Source: Paenochrobactrum glaciei
GTDB taxonomy: Bacteria > Pseudomonadota > Alphaproteobacteria > Rhizobiales > Rhizobiaceae
DNA: 64,000 bases
Assembly: GCF_039522165.1 (NCBI RefSeq)
Contig: NZ_BAAADE010000001.1
Coordinates: 1,054,001 to 1,118,000, forward strand
Direction: 5' to 3'
The notes below the pieces were generated by a model that saw only the letters and a program-made list of their open reading frames with translations, was not told the origin of the DNA and made no database searches. The first letter of the stretch is position 1. Each line of letters begins with the position of its first letter. Both the position numbers and the translations under genes were made by a program. Below are positions 17,655-26,692 of the stretch, one piece after another.

Positions 17655-19285
17655 GCCATAAGCAACCATTATTATCCGTTGAAGACCTCTCGGTTGCCTT
17701 TCATCAGGAAGGCCGCTCGCATACTGCCGTCGATCATGTTTCCTTTGAAATCGGCAAAGGCGAAACCGTGGCATTGGTGGGCGAATCCGGTTCGGGTAAA
17801 TCTGTTTCCGCTTTATCCGTGCTTAAATTATTGCCTTATCCGCCGGCAAGCCATCCAAGCGGCAAGGTTTTCTTTGAAGGCAAAGACCTGTTAAACATGC
17901 CGGAAGCGGAATTGCGAAAAGTGCGTGGTAACGACATTACCATGATTTTTCAGGAGCCGATGACCTCGCTCAACCCGCTGCATGTGATTGAAAAACAGAT
18001 CAGCGAAATCCTGAAAATGCATCAGGGCATGAGCGATAAGGCAGCGCGTGAACGCACATTGGAACTGTTGCGTGAAGTGGGTATCCGCGAGCCTGAAAAG
18101 CGCCTGCAATCCTATCCGCATCAGCTTTCCGGTGGTCAGCGTCAGCGTGTTATGATCGCCATGGCGCTCGCCAATAAACCCAAATTGCTGATTGCCGACG
18201 AACCAACCACGGCACTTGATGTCACTGTTCAGGCACAAATTCTTGAATTGCTGGCTGACTTGAAAAAGTCGCAAGGCATGTCACTGCTATTCATCACCCA
18301 TGATTTAGGCATTGTGCGTAAAATCGCTGACCGTGTTTGCGTGATGACCAAGGGCAAAATCGTTGAAAGCGGCCCGACAGCTGAAATTTTTGCCAATCCG
18401 CAGCATGAATATACCAAACATCTGCTCGCTGCGGAGCCGAAGGGCATGCCACCGCGCTCCGATACATCGGCACCAGTTGTGATGCAGGGGCGCGATATCA
18501 AAGTCTGGTTCCCGATTAAAAAAGGCTTCATGCGCAAGACCGTCGGCCATGTCAAAGCCGTCAATGGCATCAATGTGGAATTGCGCGCCGGTCAGACGCT
18601 AGGTGTAGTGGGAGAATCAGGTTCCGGAAAAACCACTTTGGGGCTGGCACTTTCACGTATGATTTCCAGCCAAGGCGATATTCGTTTTGATGGCCGCGAT
18701 ATCAATCAATATAGCTTTGCCGATATGCGCCCGCTGCGCCGTGAAATGCAGATTGTGTTTCAAGATCCGTTTGGCTCGCTCAGCCCGCGTATGCCGGTGC
18801 GTGAAATTATCTCTGAAGGCCTGCTGGTACACGAGCCAAAAATTAACCATGACGAACGCGACCAACGCGTGGTGGACGCTTTGCGCGAAGTGAAACTCGA
18901 CCCGGAAGTCCGCTTCCGTTATCCGCATGAATTTTCCGGCGGCCAGCGCCAGCGTATCGCCATAGCCCGCGCGATGGTGCTTAATCCTAAATTCGTTATG
19001 CTGGATGAGCCAACCTCTGCACTCGATATGAGTGTACAGGCGCAGGTGGTGGATTTGCTGCGCGATTTGCAAGCCAAGCATAATCTGGCTTATCTTTTCA
19101 TCAGCCACGATCTGAAAGTCGTGCGCGCCTTGGCCAATGATGTGCTGGTGATGCGCAATGGCGAGGCGGTGGAATATGGCCCGTCAGAGAAAGTCTTCTC
19201 TGAACCGGAAACGGATTATACTAAAGCACTGATGGCAGCAGCTTTTCATATGGAAACTGCTGATAAGGGGGGAGTTAATCAATGA
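17651..19285 (+). CDS. yejF: Microcin C/peptide ABC transporter ATPase YejF, two fused nucleotide-binding domains
   Basis: A 544-residue ATPase with two complete ABC cassettes. The first has Walker A GESGSGKS near residue 43 and signature LSGGQRQRV near 158. The second has GESGSGKT near 320 and FSGGQRQRI near 428. Each cassette ends with an oligopeptide-transporter C-terminal helix, as in DppD/DppF fusions. It energises YejBE. The ATG at 17651 overlaps the end of yejE, and its stop overlaps the start of the dehydrogenase gene by four bases. Confidence 0.95.
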   Translation: MSHKQPLLSVEDLSVAFHQEGRSHTAVDHVSFEIGKGETVALVGESGSGKSVSALSVLKLLPYPPASHPSGKVFFEGKDLLNMPEAELRKVRGNDITMIFQEPMTSLNPLHVIEKQISEILKMHQGMSDKAARERTLELLREVGIREPEKRLQSYPHQLSGGQRQRVMIAMALANKPKLLIADEPTTALDVTVQAQILELLADLKKSQGMSLLFITHDLGIVRKIADRVCVMTKGKIVESGPTAEIFANPQHEYTKHLLAAEPKGMPPRSDTSAPVVMQGRDIKVWFPIKKGFMRKTVGHVKAVNGINVELRAGQTLGVVGESGSGKTTLGLALSRMISSQGDIRFDGRDINQYSFADMRPLRREMQIVFQDPFGSLSPRMPVREIISEGLLVHEPKINHDERDQRVVDALREVKLDPEVRFRYPHEFSGGQRQRIAIARAMVLNPKFVMLDEPTSALDMSVQAQVVDLLRDLQAKHNLAYLFISHDLKVVRALANDVLVMRNGEAVEYGPSEKVFSEPETDYTKALMAAAFHMETADKGGVNQ

Positions 19286-20250
19286 GCGAGCAAGACGTAA
19301 AATCAGGCAAAATTCTGCTTTCAATCACCAGCTGGGATCCGGCAATCTGGAAGGAAAGCTTTGCGGGTAAAGCCAAAGACAGAAGCATTGTTTTGCCGGA
19401 TGATGATTTCAACCGTAAGGATGTGCATTATGCAGCCGTTTGGAAACAACAGCCCGGCTCACTGAAAGATCTGCCAAATCTGAAACTGATCATCTCGCTG
19501 GGTGCCGGTGTTGATCATGTTTTTCATGATCCGTTTATTCCGGATGTGCCGATTGTGCGCATTATCTCGCCTGATCTGACCATGCGCATGACTGAATATG
19601 TCGTTTGGCAGGTGCTTGACCATCATCGTTTAGGTGGGCGCTATCGCCAGCAGCAGAGCGACAAAATCTGGCACGAAGACCGCCGCCAGCCAGCTGCCAA
19701 CGAAGTGACCGTCGGTATTTTGGGGCTTGGCGTGCTTGGCAGCGATGCCGCAGAAAAACTGATGAATATCGGTTTCAATGTTACAGGCTGGAGCCGTCGT
19801 GAGCGCCAGCTTGATGGTGTCACCACCTATCACGGGGCTGAAGGCTTCAAAGAATTTTTAAAAACCGCTGATATTTTTGTGTCTCTTTTGCCGTTCACAC
19901 CAGACACTAAAGGTCTGCTGTCGATGTCAATGTTTGCGCAAATGAAAGAAGAAGGCCCGCTGGGCGCGCCTATTTTAATCAATGCCGGACGCGGTGGCTC
20001 GCAAAATGAAGCCGATATTCTGGCAGCGCTTGATCGTGGCATGTTGTCCGCTGTCACGCTTGACGTTTTCCAGCAAGAGCCATTGCCGGCTGACAATCCG
20101 CTCTGGTCACATCCGAAAGTGACCATCACCCCGCATGCGGCGGCAGCCTCTTCGGCCAATGCTTTGGTGCCGGCAATCATTGAGCAAATTGAAGCTTTCG
20201 AGCGCGGCGAAGCTTTGCAAAATATCGTCGATCGCAATAATCAGTATTAA
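19282..20250 (+). CDS. D-isomer-specific 2-hydroxyacid dehydrogenase, glyoxylate/hydroxypyruvate reductase A-like
   Basis: A 322-residue NAD(P)-dependent reductase of the GhrA branch. The nucleotide fold has ILGLGVLGSDAAEKL near residue 149, the catalytic arginine sits in NAGRGGSQNEADIL, the glutamate in LDVFQQEPLP, and the catalytic histidine in ITPHAAA near the C-terminus. Likely substrates are glyoxylate, hydroxypyruvate or related 2-keto acids. It overlaps yejF by four bases, so it is in the yej operon, though no link to peptide uptake is obvious from the sequence. It runs tail-to-tail into the moeB-like gene with a four-base overlap. Confidence 0.88.
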   Translation: MSEQDVKSGKILLSITSWDPAIWKESFAGKAKDRSIVLPDDDFNRKDVHYAAVWKQQPGSLKDLPNLKLIISLGAGVDHVFHDPFIPDVPIVRIISPDLTMRMTEYVVWQVLDHHRLGGRYRQQQSDKIWHEDRRQPAANEVTVGILGLGVLGSDAAEKLMNIGFNVTGWSRRERQLDGVTTYHGAEGFKEFLKTADIFVSLLPFTPDTKGLLSMSMFAQMKEEGPLGAPILINAGRGGSQNEADILAALDRGMLSAVTLDVFQQEPLPADNPLWSHPKVTITPHAAAASSANALVPAIIEQIEAFERGEALQNIVDRNNQY

Positions 20251-21005
20251 AGCTTGCGCTTATAGCGAATGGTTTCAAAACGGCAGGCTAAAGCATCATA
20301 AAGCAGCAGCCTGCCGACAAGCGGTTCACCAATGCCGGCAATGAGTTTAATCACTTCCATCGCCTGTAATGAGCCGATAATGCCGGGCAAAACACCCAAT
20401 ACACCCGCCTCTGCGCAAGCAGGCACTGAGCCTGCAGGCGGCGGCACCGGAAACAAATCCCGGTAACGCGGATTGAGCCTGCCTGTCTCATCTTTTACAT
20501 AGGGCATCAACACCGTAACCGTGCCGTCAAAACGGCCGATGGCACCTGAAACAAGCGGGCGCTCAAGCACTTCACAAACTTCGGCCAGCATATAGCGCGT
20601 TTCAGCATTATCGCAGCCATCAACGACAATATCGTAATTTTCGATCAATGCGCTGGCATTGTCATGGCTCAAGCGCAGGCAATGGGCTTCAACCGATATA
20701 TGCGGATTTTGCCGCGCAATAGAACGCAGCGCACTTTCCACCTTCGGCTGACCGATAGCAGCCGTGTCATGGATAATCTGCCGCTGCAAATTGGAAAGTG
20801 ACACATGGTCATCATCGACAAGCCCAAGCGTGCCGACCCCTGCGGCTGCCAGATATTGCAGGATTGGCGAACCAAGCCCGCCTGCGCCGACCACCAGAAC
20901 ACGCGCTTTTTTTAATTTCTGCTGACCCGCACCGCCAATTTCCCGCATGATAATGTGGCGCGCATAGCGCTCCAGTTCCAATTCGGAAAAAGGGGAATTG
21001 CTCAA
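20247..21005 (-). CDS. HesA/MoeB/ThiF family sulfur-carrier adenylyltransferase
   Basis: A 252-residue E1-like enzyme that adenylates the C-terminal glycine of a ThiS/MoaD-type carrier for thiamine or molybdopterin sulfur transfer. The ATP loop GAGGLGSPILQYLAAAGVG is near residues 41-59, with the LSNLQRQ and DGCDN motifs after it. The two CxxC zinc pairs of E. coli MoeB are absent, and the usual cysteine of YRCLFP is Asp. PACAEAGVLGVLPG is kept. The start is a TTG at 21005, since no ATG is available in the N-terminal 19 residues. The choice between MoeB and ThiF roles cannot be made from sequence alone. Confidence 0.87.
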   Translation of the reverse strand: MSNSPFSELELERYARHIIMREIGGAGQQKLKKARVLVVGAGGLGSPILQYLAAAGVGTLGLVDDDHVSLSNLQRQIIHDTAAIGQPKVESALRSIARQNPHISVEAHCLRLSHDNASALIENYDIVVDGCDNAETRYMLAEVCEVLERPLVSGAIGRFDGTVTVLMPYVKDETGRLNPRYRDLFPVPPPAGSVPACAEAGVLGVLPGIIGSLQAMEVIKLIAGIGEPLVGRLLLYDALACRFETIRYKRKL

Positions 21006-21014
21006 GTTTTTGCC

Positions 21015-22178
21015 TCAGCTATAGGGGGTCAATGCTCCGCAGGATACCTGAAAGAACTGTGCGTCGCCATGCAGAGTTTCAAATAAAGCCCTGTCAGTGC
21101 CAGTCATAAATGCCTGACAGCCAAGATCATCCAGAATACCAAACAGCGCTGCACGGCGCCCTGTATCAAGATGAGCAGCTATTTCATCCAAGAGCAGGAT
21201 CGGCGCCATGCGTGACAGCTCACCTGTCAAACGTGCATGAGCCAGCACCAAGCCGATCAGCAAGGCTTTTTGCTCGCCTGTCGAACACAAAGCCGCAGGC
21301 ATTTGCTTTGGTCGGTGATGCACAATCATCTCGGTGCGGTGCGGGCCATCAAGTGTGCGGCCGCTGGCTCTGTCGCGCATCCGCCCGTCGCGCAAACTGC
21401 GACGGAAATCTTCTTCCAGATCAAGGGCTGCCTCAAGCCCGATTCGCTGCTCCAGCGTGCCTTCCAGAAAACAATCCGCTTTCGGAAACGGGCTATCGTC
21501 CGGCATATGCTCAATCATGGTTTTGATAAGACGCATCATTTCGGCACGTGCTGCCGCAATAGCAATGGCAAGTTCTGCCATCTGATTCTCAATCGCATCA
21601 AGCCATTGCGGATCACTCACACCATCGCTCAGCAAACGGTTGCGACTGCGCATGGATTTTTCATAATCCACCACCCGTTTGCCGTGACCGGTATCAATGG
21701 CCAGCACCATCCGATCAAGAAAACGGCGGCGATCACCGGAGCCACCGGTAAAAAGCCCGTCTTGTGACGGCGTCAACCATAAGATACGGGCATAATTTAA
21801 CAATTCATCGGCAGCAGTGGTGGAACCGTTGATACGCACCCGCCGCCCTGCTTCACCGGCATTGTTGCCAGCCGTGCCGGTGCCGATTTCGGCCTCGCCA
21901 TAAAGATCATTTTCCAAGGTCGCATGAATGGCAAAGCCATCGGCCGCATCATGACGCGACACATCACCATAGGCCGCACGGCGCAAACCGCGACCAGGCG
22001 ACAGAAAAGAAACAGCTTCTAAAAGATTGGTTTTGCCCGAGCCATTATCGCCCGTCAGCACCACATGACCTGCCCCTAAAGACAGGTTCAGCACATCATA
22101 ATTGCGAAAATTATTAAGCTTAAGCCGCCGGACCGAAACCCGGTCCAGACGGCCTTTATGATCACCCGACGTGCTCAA
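21015..22178 (-). CDS. recF: DNA replication and repair protein RecF
   Basis: A 387-residue SMC-like ATPase that recognises gapped DNA and works with RecO/RecR to load RecA. It has NNFRNY near residue 22, Walker A GDNGSGKT near 43, an ABC-type signature segment STGEQKALLIG near 302 and Walker B ILLLDEIAAHLD near 330. It starts with TTG at 22178, eight bases past the dnaN stop, and I see no better in-frame start. The dnaA-dnaN-recF order is kept, although dnaA is followed by a terminator before dnaN. The moeB-like gene follows ten bases downstream. Confidence 0.95.
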   Translation of the reverse strand: MSTSGDHKGRLDRVSVRRLKLNNFRNYDVLNLSLGAGHVVLTGDNGSGKTNLLEAVSFLSPGRGLRRAAYGDVSRHDAADGFAIHATLENDLYGEAEIGTGTAGNNAGEAGRRVRINGSTTAADELLNYARILWLTPSQDGLFTGGSGDRRRFLDRMVLAIDTGHGKRVVDYEKSMRSRNRLLSDGVSDPQWLDAIENQMAELAIAIAAARAEMMRLIKTMIEHMPDDSPFPKADCFLEGTLEQRIGLEAALDLEEDFRRSLRDGRMRDRASGRTLDGPHRTEMIVHHRPKQMPAALCSTGEQKALLIGLVLAHARLTGELSRMAPILLLDEIAAHLDTGRRAALFGILDDLGCQAFMTGTDRALFETLHGDAQFFQVSCGALTPYS

Positions 22179-22186
22179 ATCATCAA

Positions 22187-23305
22187 CTATACGCGCATCG
22201 GCATCAAGACATACAGAACATCTTCGTCACCGGTGTCGCGCACCACTGTCGGAGAGCCTGCATCGGCCAGCATGAACACGGCATCCGTGCCGGAAAGCTG
22301 GCTGGTAATGTCGAGCAGATATTTCGAGTTGAAACCGATTTCAATCGGATCGGCATCATAATCAGCGGCCAGCTCATCGGTCGCAGAACCCGAATCCGGA
22401 TTGTTCACTGTCAGGGTCAGCTGACCATCGCTGATCGACAGTTTAACCGCACGGCCACGCTCGCTCGAAATCGTCGAAACACGATCCACCGATGAAGCAA
22501 AATTCTGGCGGTCAATCACCAGTTTCTTGTCATTGCCGGATGGAATCACCCGCTGATAATCAGGGAAAGTACCGTCAATCAGTTTTGAGGTGAGAACAAT
22601 CGAACCAATGGTGAAGCGGATTTTTGCATCCGACAATTCAATGGTGACATCTGTATCGGGCGCATCCACCAGTTTCTGCAATTCAGCAACGGTTTTACGC
22701 GGGATGATAATGCCCGGCATACCTTCCGCACCGCTTGGCGCTTCCAGTTCGGCGCGTGCCAGACGGTGACCGTCGGTGGCAACAGCGCGCAATTTCAGCT
22801 GACCATCGCTTTCAATTGCATGCAGATAAATACCATTGAGGTAATAGCGCGTTTCTTCCGTTGAAATCGCAAACTGGGTGCGATCAATCAGACGTTTGAA
22901 ATCCAGCGCCTTCATGACAAAGCTATGGGTGAAGCTTCCCGCTGTCAGTTCCGGAAAATCGGACTGCGGCAGGCACTGCAAACGGAAAGACGAACGGCCG
23001 GAAATGACCGAAACCGAATTACCGTCAGGATTGGTTGCAAGCTGCACCTCGGCACCATCAGGCAATTTACGCACAATGTCATAAAGCAGATGGGCAGGGA
23101 CAGTGGTAGCGCCGGCTTCTTCAGCCATTGCTGCGGTTGCTTCATTAATCTCCAAATCCAGATCGGTTGCCTTCATCGCAAGGCTTCCGCCTTCGGCATG
23201 CAGCAACACGTTGGACAAAATAGGAATCGTGTTACGGCGCTCCACAACACGATGAACATGGTTGAGAGATTTCAGAAGATTGGAACGTTCCAGAGTAACA
23301 CGCAT
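22187..23305 (-). CDS. dnaN: DNA polymerase III subunit beta (sliding clamp)
   Basis: A 372-residue clamp of normal length, with three similar domains of about 120 residues each. The N-terminus MRVTLERSNLLKSL and the VVERRNTIPILSNV segment are hallmark clamp sequence, and the C-terminus ends YVLMPMRV, close to the conserved MPMRL motif. It holds the replicative polymerase on DNA. The ATG at 23305 is chosen over a longer reading that adds 18 unrelated residues. recF follows within ten bases. Confidence 0.97.
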   Translation of the reverse strand: MRVTLERSNLLKSLNHVHRVVERRNTIPILSNVLLHAEGGSLAMKATDLDLEINEATAAMAEEAGATTVPAHLLYDIVRKLPDGAEVQLATNPDGNSVSVISGRSSFRLQCLPQSDFPELTAGSFTHSFVMKALDFKRLIDRTQFAISTEETRYYLNGIYLHAIESDGQLKLRAVATDGHRLARAELEAPSGAEGMPGIIIPRKTVAELQKLVDAPDTDVTIELSDAKIRFTIGSIVLTSKLIDGTFPDYQRVIPSGNDKKLVIDRQNFASSVDRVSTISSERGRAVKLSISDGQLTLTVNNPDSGSATDELAADYDADPIEIGFNSKYLLDITSQLSGTDAVFMLADAGSPTVVRDTGDEDVLYVLMPMRV

Positions 23306-23435
23306 GATAAACGAACTCGCTGACTTCTGGTCACACAAGACGCCGCACCATCGTTTCATACGAAGCGCAAGCCTTGCGCGACTGGCTGGGCGAATGACCG
23401 CCCCAAGGGATAGTAAAGTGGCAGAAAACTAGCCA

Positions 23436-23482
23436 AGAAAGCAAGCCCGCACAACCACATCAACCGTGGATATGCGGGCTTT
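23436..23482 (-). terminator. Probable dnaA terminator
   Basis: AAGCCCGCA (23443-23451) and TGCGGGCTT (23473-23481) form a 9-bp stem with a 21-base loop, directly after the dnaA stop. On the minus strand a moderately T-rich stretch follows. The loop contains a DnaA-box-like ATATCCACG. The large loop and weak T-run lower confidence. Confidence 0.55.
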
Positions 23483-23512
23483 ATGTTGATAACTTGTGCT
23501 TTTAAAGCCGCT

Positions 23513-25117
23513 TTATGCTGCCTGATCGTTGATCAGACGCTTCAACAGCTCCAATTCCTGCGCCAATTTGGTGTCGGCACCGGCCAGATCTTCGATCTTA
23601 CGCACAGCATGCAAAACCGTTGTATGATCACGTCCGCCAAAGCGACGGCCGATTTCCGGCAGGGAACGCGGGGTGAGCATTTTCGCCAGATACATCGCCA
23701 CCTGACGCGGCTTTACGATGATGCGGGTACGGCGGCTCGAGAGCAAATCCTGCTTCGACACATTATAGTGGCGGGCAACGATGCGCTGAATTTCTTCAAT
23801 GCGGATGCGTTTTGGCTCACCGGCGCGGGTCAAATGACCCAGCAATTCGTCAACGCGGTCGATGGAAAGATCAGGTTCGAAAGACTGACGGAACAAGAGC
23901 TGGTTGAAAGCACCTTCAAGTTCACGACCAGAGCCGGTTACGGTACGGGCAACATGGCTCAGAATTTCTTCCGAAATATTGAGGGTGTAATCTTCAACCT
24001 GCGCTGCAACCAGACGGCGCTTGAGCATTTCAAGGCGCATTTCATAATCAGGCGCTGCTACTTCCAGCGCTACACCGCCCTGCAAGCGGGAGCGAACGCG
24101 AACATCAAGCGATTCCAGCTCTGAAGGCGGACGGTCAGCAGCAACAACCACCTGTTTAGCGCTATCAAGCAAAGTGTTGAGCAGATGGCAGAACTCGTGC
24201 TGGATCGACTTACCCTGCAAGAACTGCATGTCGTCGATAACAAGAAGATCAATATCACGCAGCTGTTCTTTGAAAGAAAGCGCGTTGTTGTCACGGATTG
24301 CGGTTGCAAAACGCCACATGAAATATTCAGCCGTCAGGTAAACGACGCGTGGCTTTTCAGGGCGCTGGATAGCAGCCGCGGCAATTGCCTGCAAAAGATG
24401 CGTTTTACCAAGACCAACGGAAGCATGGATAAACAAAGGATTGAAACGAACAGCGCTGGAACCGGCTTCAGCGATGGTGCGGGCAGCAGCCAGAGCAACG
24501 CGGTTGGAAGCGCCATCAACAAAGCTGTCGAATGTATAGCGCGGATCAAGCGGAGAACCGAGAACCGCACCCTGCGAACCGGATGACGGGGTTTCCATCG
24601 CAAGTGCTGCACCGCGCTTTTCATTGGTTGGCTGACCAACAGGAAAAGCGATCTTTTCACGCATTGGGGCGCGGGTTTCAACCGGCTGAGGCTCAACAGC
24701 CACTTCAACCACCGGTGCCGGACGGGCAACACGGCTCATACCACGCACAACGATCTCAACTTTGAGGATCTGCGGGTTTTCTTCCTGCCAAAGCTGGGTC
24801 AGAAGCTCGGTGTAATGGTTATTGATCCAAGAACGCAAAAAAGCGGTAGGTACAGACAAACGCACAATGCTCTTGGACAGATCGTCCAATTGCAGGCGGC
24901 CAAACCAGCTGGAATAAATTTCGCTACCGACGCGGGCTTTGAGCTTGGAGGTCAGACGCTCAAACGCGGCTTCGCTATCATGAATTGTTGCAATCATCTG
25001 TTGATTATTATTCTGAGAAGCTGAGATTTCAGTGCCACAATCCGCATGCGTGTTATTATTATTCGTCGCTGCCGTCACTTTGTCGCCTGTCACCATCATC
25101 ACTTCATCTACCTTCAC
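23513..25117 (-). CDS. dnaA: Chromosomal replication initiator protein DnaA
   Basis: A 534-residue initiator with all four domains. Domain I is at about residues 45-120 (AAFERLTSKLKARV and SSWFGRLQL), followed by a Pro-rich linker, the AAA+ core with Walker A GLGKTH near 236 and Walker B LLVIDDMQFL near 290, and the DNA-binding domain from about 440 with GGRDHTTVLHAV near 500. The N-terminal 40 residues are an Asn-rich extension before MIATIHD. The listed start is a GTG at 25117, and an ATG at 25099 is an alternative. A perfect DnaA box lies upstream at 25676, consistent with autoregulation. Confidence 0.97.
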   Translation of the reverse strand: MKVDEVMMVTGDKVTAATNNNNTHADCGTEISASQNNNQQMIATIHDSEAAFERLTSKLKARVGSEIYSSWFGRLQLDDLSKSIVRLSVPTAFLRSWINNHYTELLTQLWQEENPQILKVEIVVRGMSRVARPAPVVEVAVEPQPVETRAPMREKIAFPVGQPTNEKRGAALAMETPSSGSQGAVLGSPLDPRYTFDSFVDGASNRVALAAARTIAEAGSSAVRFNPLFIHASVGLGKTHLLQAIAAAAIQRPEKPRVVYLTAEYFMWRFATAIRDNNALSFKEQLRDIDLLVIDDMQFLQGKSIQHEFCHLLNTLLDSAKQVVVAADRPPSELESLDVRVRSRLQGGVALEVAAPDYEMRLEMLKRRLVAAQVEDYTLNISEEILSHVARTVTGSGRELEGAFNQLLFRQSFEPDLSIDRVDELLGHLTRAGEPKRIRIEEIQRIVARHYNVSKQDLLSSRRTRIIVKPRQVAMYLAKMLTPRSLPEIGRRFGGRDHTTVLHAVRKIEDLAGADTKLAQELELLKRLINDQAA

Positions 25118-26080
25118 ATTACGGCGCGCCGTTTCCGGCGCTTGTCATTATTTTTTAAAAGAAACAACCTGTTGCCAGGTCAGAGCTGAAATCCGCAACT
25201 GTTACATCACCGACTCACATTTCCTTCTTCAACCATGCTGATTGCCCGAATTAAGATTTTCAACAACCGCTCTTTGCCGGTGGAGACCAGCGAAGATTAT
25301 TCAAGGTTAATGAACGGTAAACCGTATAATCCCAACTCAAATGAAGGTCACAAAAAGCCACCGACAGATTGTGAACCTGAAGCATTCATTTCATATTTAT
25401 TTGCTTAAACTTGGGTCAGAAGCCCGCCCCGTTGATGCCTAAACATTAGCTAAGGTTTTGCTAAAAGGGCAAGCCCAGATTTTGCATTTTTAAGAGAGCT
25501 GAGGATGACCAAAAAGAGCATCTTGACAGGGAGAATCGGGTAAAAACCGCGTAAGACCATTGGATTCATAGCATTTTATTTTTTCGAAATTTGCGACTCT
25601 GCACCCCAAAATTGCTGCAAAAAAAATATTAATTATTCGCTTGACTCTAAAGCCCTTCCGAGTCCGTCCGAAGCCTGTGGATAAGCGTGGATTAAACTTG
25701 TAACTATATGATACTATTGACGAATATTTGTGCTTTAAACGCAATAATCTTACGCAGAATTTTTAGCTCTCAAGACCGATTCCAAGGGAAATTAAAGCTA
25801 TATCAGCAGGATAGGATGCACAGTTTCAGCCACCTCTGATTTTATGAAGAATCGTCGGAGGCATCCAAGCACAGGCAACAAGCAGCCAAACTCATAGATG
25901 CGGGCAAAAAATAGGGTGATGAGAGGGTCCTATTTCACGCTGGCCAGCCCAGCACAAATGCGGGCAACAAGAGCCCAGCTTCTTAGCACCAGCATCGCAT
26001 CATTTTCACCACCCCGCAGTGTCTGAGACGCGAATGGCGCGAGCTGTCAGCACTTTAAAGCGCCCCCATAGGCAGATAAC
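25118..26080. other. Long non-coding region upstream of dnaA
   Basis: Almost 1 kb between dnaA and rpsT with no credible gene. The part next to dnaA (to about 25800) is AT-rich and includes one perfect DnaA box. The part near rpsT (about 25850-26060) is of ordinary base composition and has short direct repeats (ATGCGGGCAA at 25898 and 25958, AGCCCAGC at 25946 and 25972). It should hold the dnaA promoter. Origin function is possible but unproven, because a single box is few for an origin. Confidence 0.5.
25676..25684 (-). promoter_or_regulatory. Perfect DnaA box upstream of dnaA
   Basis: The bases TGTGGATAA on the plus strand are the exact complement of the consensus DnaA box TTATCCACA. A degenerate neighbour (GTGGATTAA) begins three bases later. 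It lies about 560 bases before the dnaA start in an AT-rich tract (25560-25640 is especially A/T-heavy). Such boxes serve autoregulation of dnaA or origin unwinding. Confidence 0.7.
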
Positions 26081-26111
26081 AAAAAACCCGGCTGTTTCAG
26101 CCGGGTTTTTC
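26081..26111 (-). terminator. Rho-independent terminator of rpsT
   Basis: A 13-bp stem (AAAAACCCGGCTG at 26082-26094 with CAGCCGGGTTTTT at 26098-26110) has a three-base loop. On the minus strand it ends in a T-run, 28 bases after the rpsT stop. Confidence 0.92.
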
Positions 26112-26138
26112 AAAACTGGTATCAAAATCTGGCAGCGA

Positions 26139-26405
26139 TTAAGCTGAGAGACCCTGAACGCGCTTGGTCAAACGTGACACTTTACGCGATGCGGTGTTCT
26201 TATGCAGAACGCCTTTGGTTGCAGCGCGCATCAGCTCTGGCTGAGCGGCCAGCAGAGCAGCCTGTGCTGCAGTCTGGTCACCAGCGAGGATCGCATCTTC
26301 AACCTTACGGATGAAAGTGCGCACGCGTGAACGACGTGACTTGTTAACTTCAGTGCGGGCAGCAATCTTGCGCACCGCTTTCTTGGCCGAAGGAGTGTTG
26401 GCCAT
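26139..26405 (-). CDS. rpsT: 30S ribosomal protein S20
   Basis: An 88-residue basic protein that binds the 5' domain of 16S rRNA. The N-terminus MANTPSAKKAVRKIAARTE and the C-terminal KGVLHKNTASRKVSRLTKRV are classic S20, and the length is normal. It stands upstream of dnaA on the same strand, the usual alphaproteobacterial neighbour. The leader upstream holds the perfect palindrome GGCACATGTGCC at 26480-26491 and a TATAAG-like -10 candidate. S20 often controls its own translation, so this leader may matter. Confidence 0.97.
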   Translation of the reverse strand: MANTPSAKKAVRKIAARTEVNKSRRSRVRTFIRKVEDAILAGDQTAAQAALLAAQPELMRAATKGVLHKNTASRKVSRLTKRVQGLSA

Positions 26406-26692
26406 AAATGCCTCTCTTTTTACTGTCAGCTATCCAGCGGGTCTATAATATTAACCGCCGTGCACAAAACTATAAGGGCGGCACATGTGCCACCGAACCG
26501 TGGGGCGCTTATAGATCAGCTTTCCATCAACGTCAACGCAGATTCTGACCATATGCGCACAGAAACACCCGTTTTATAGCGTTTCAAGCCTTTCAGCCCC
26601 TTGTTTTCATTCAAAATATTTGAATTTCAGCGCCTGATAAAAGGAGCAGAACTTGTCCCGTATAAAGCTCTGCCTGTCTGATTCCATCCTGT

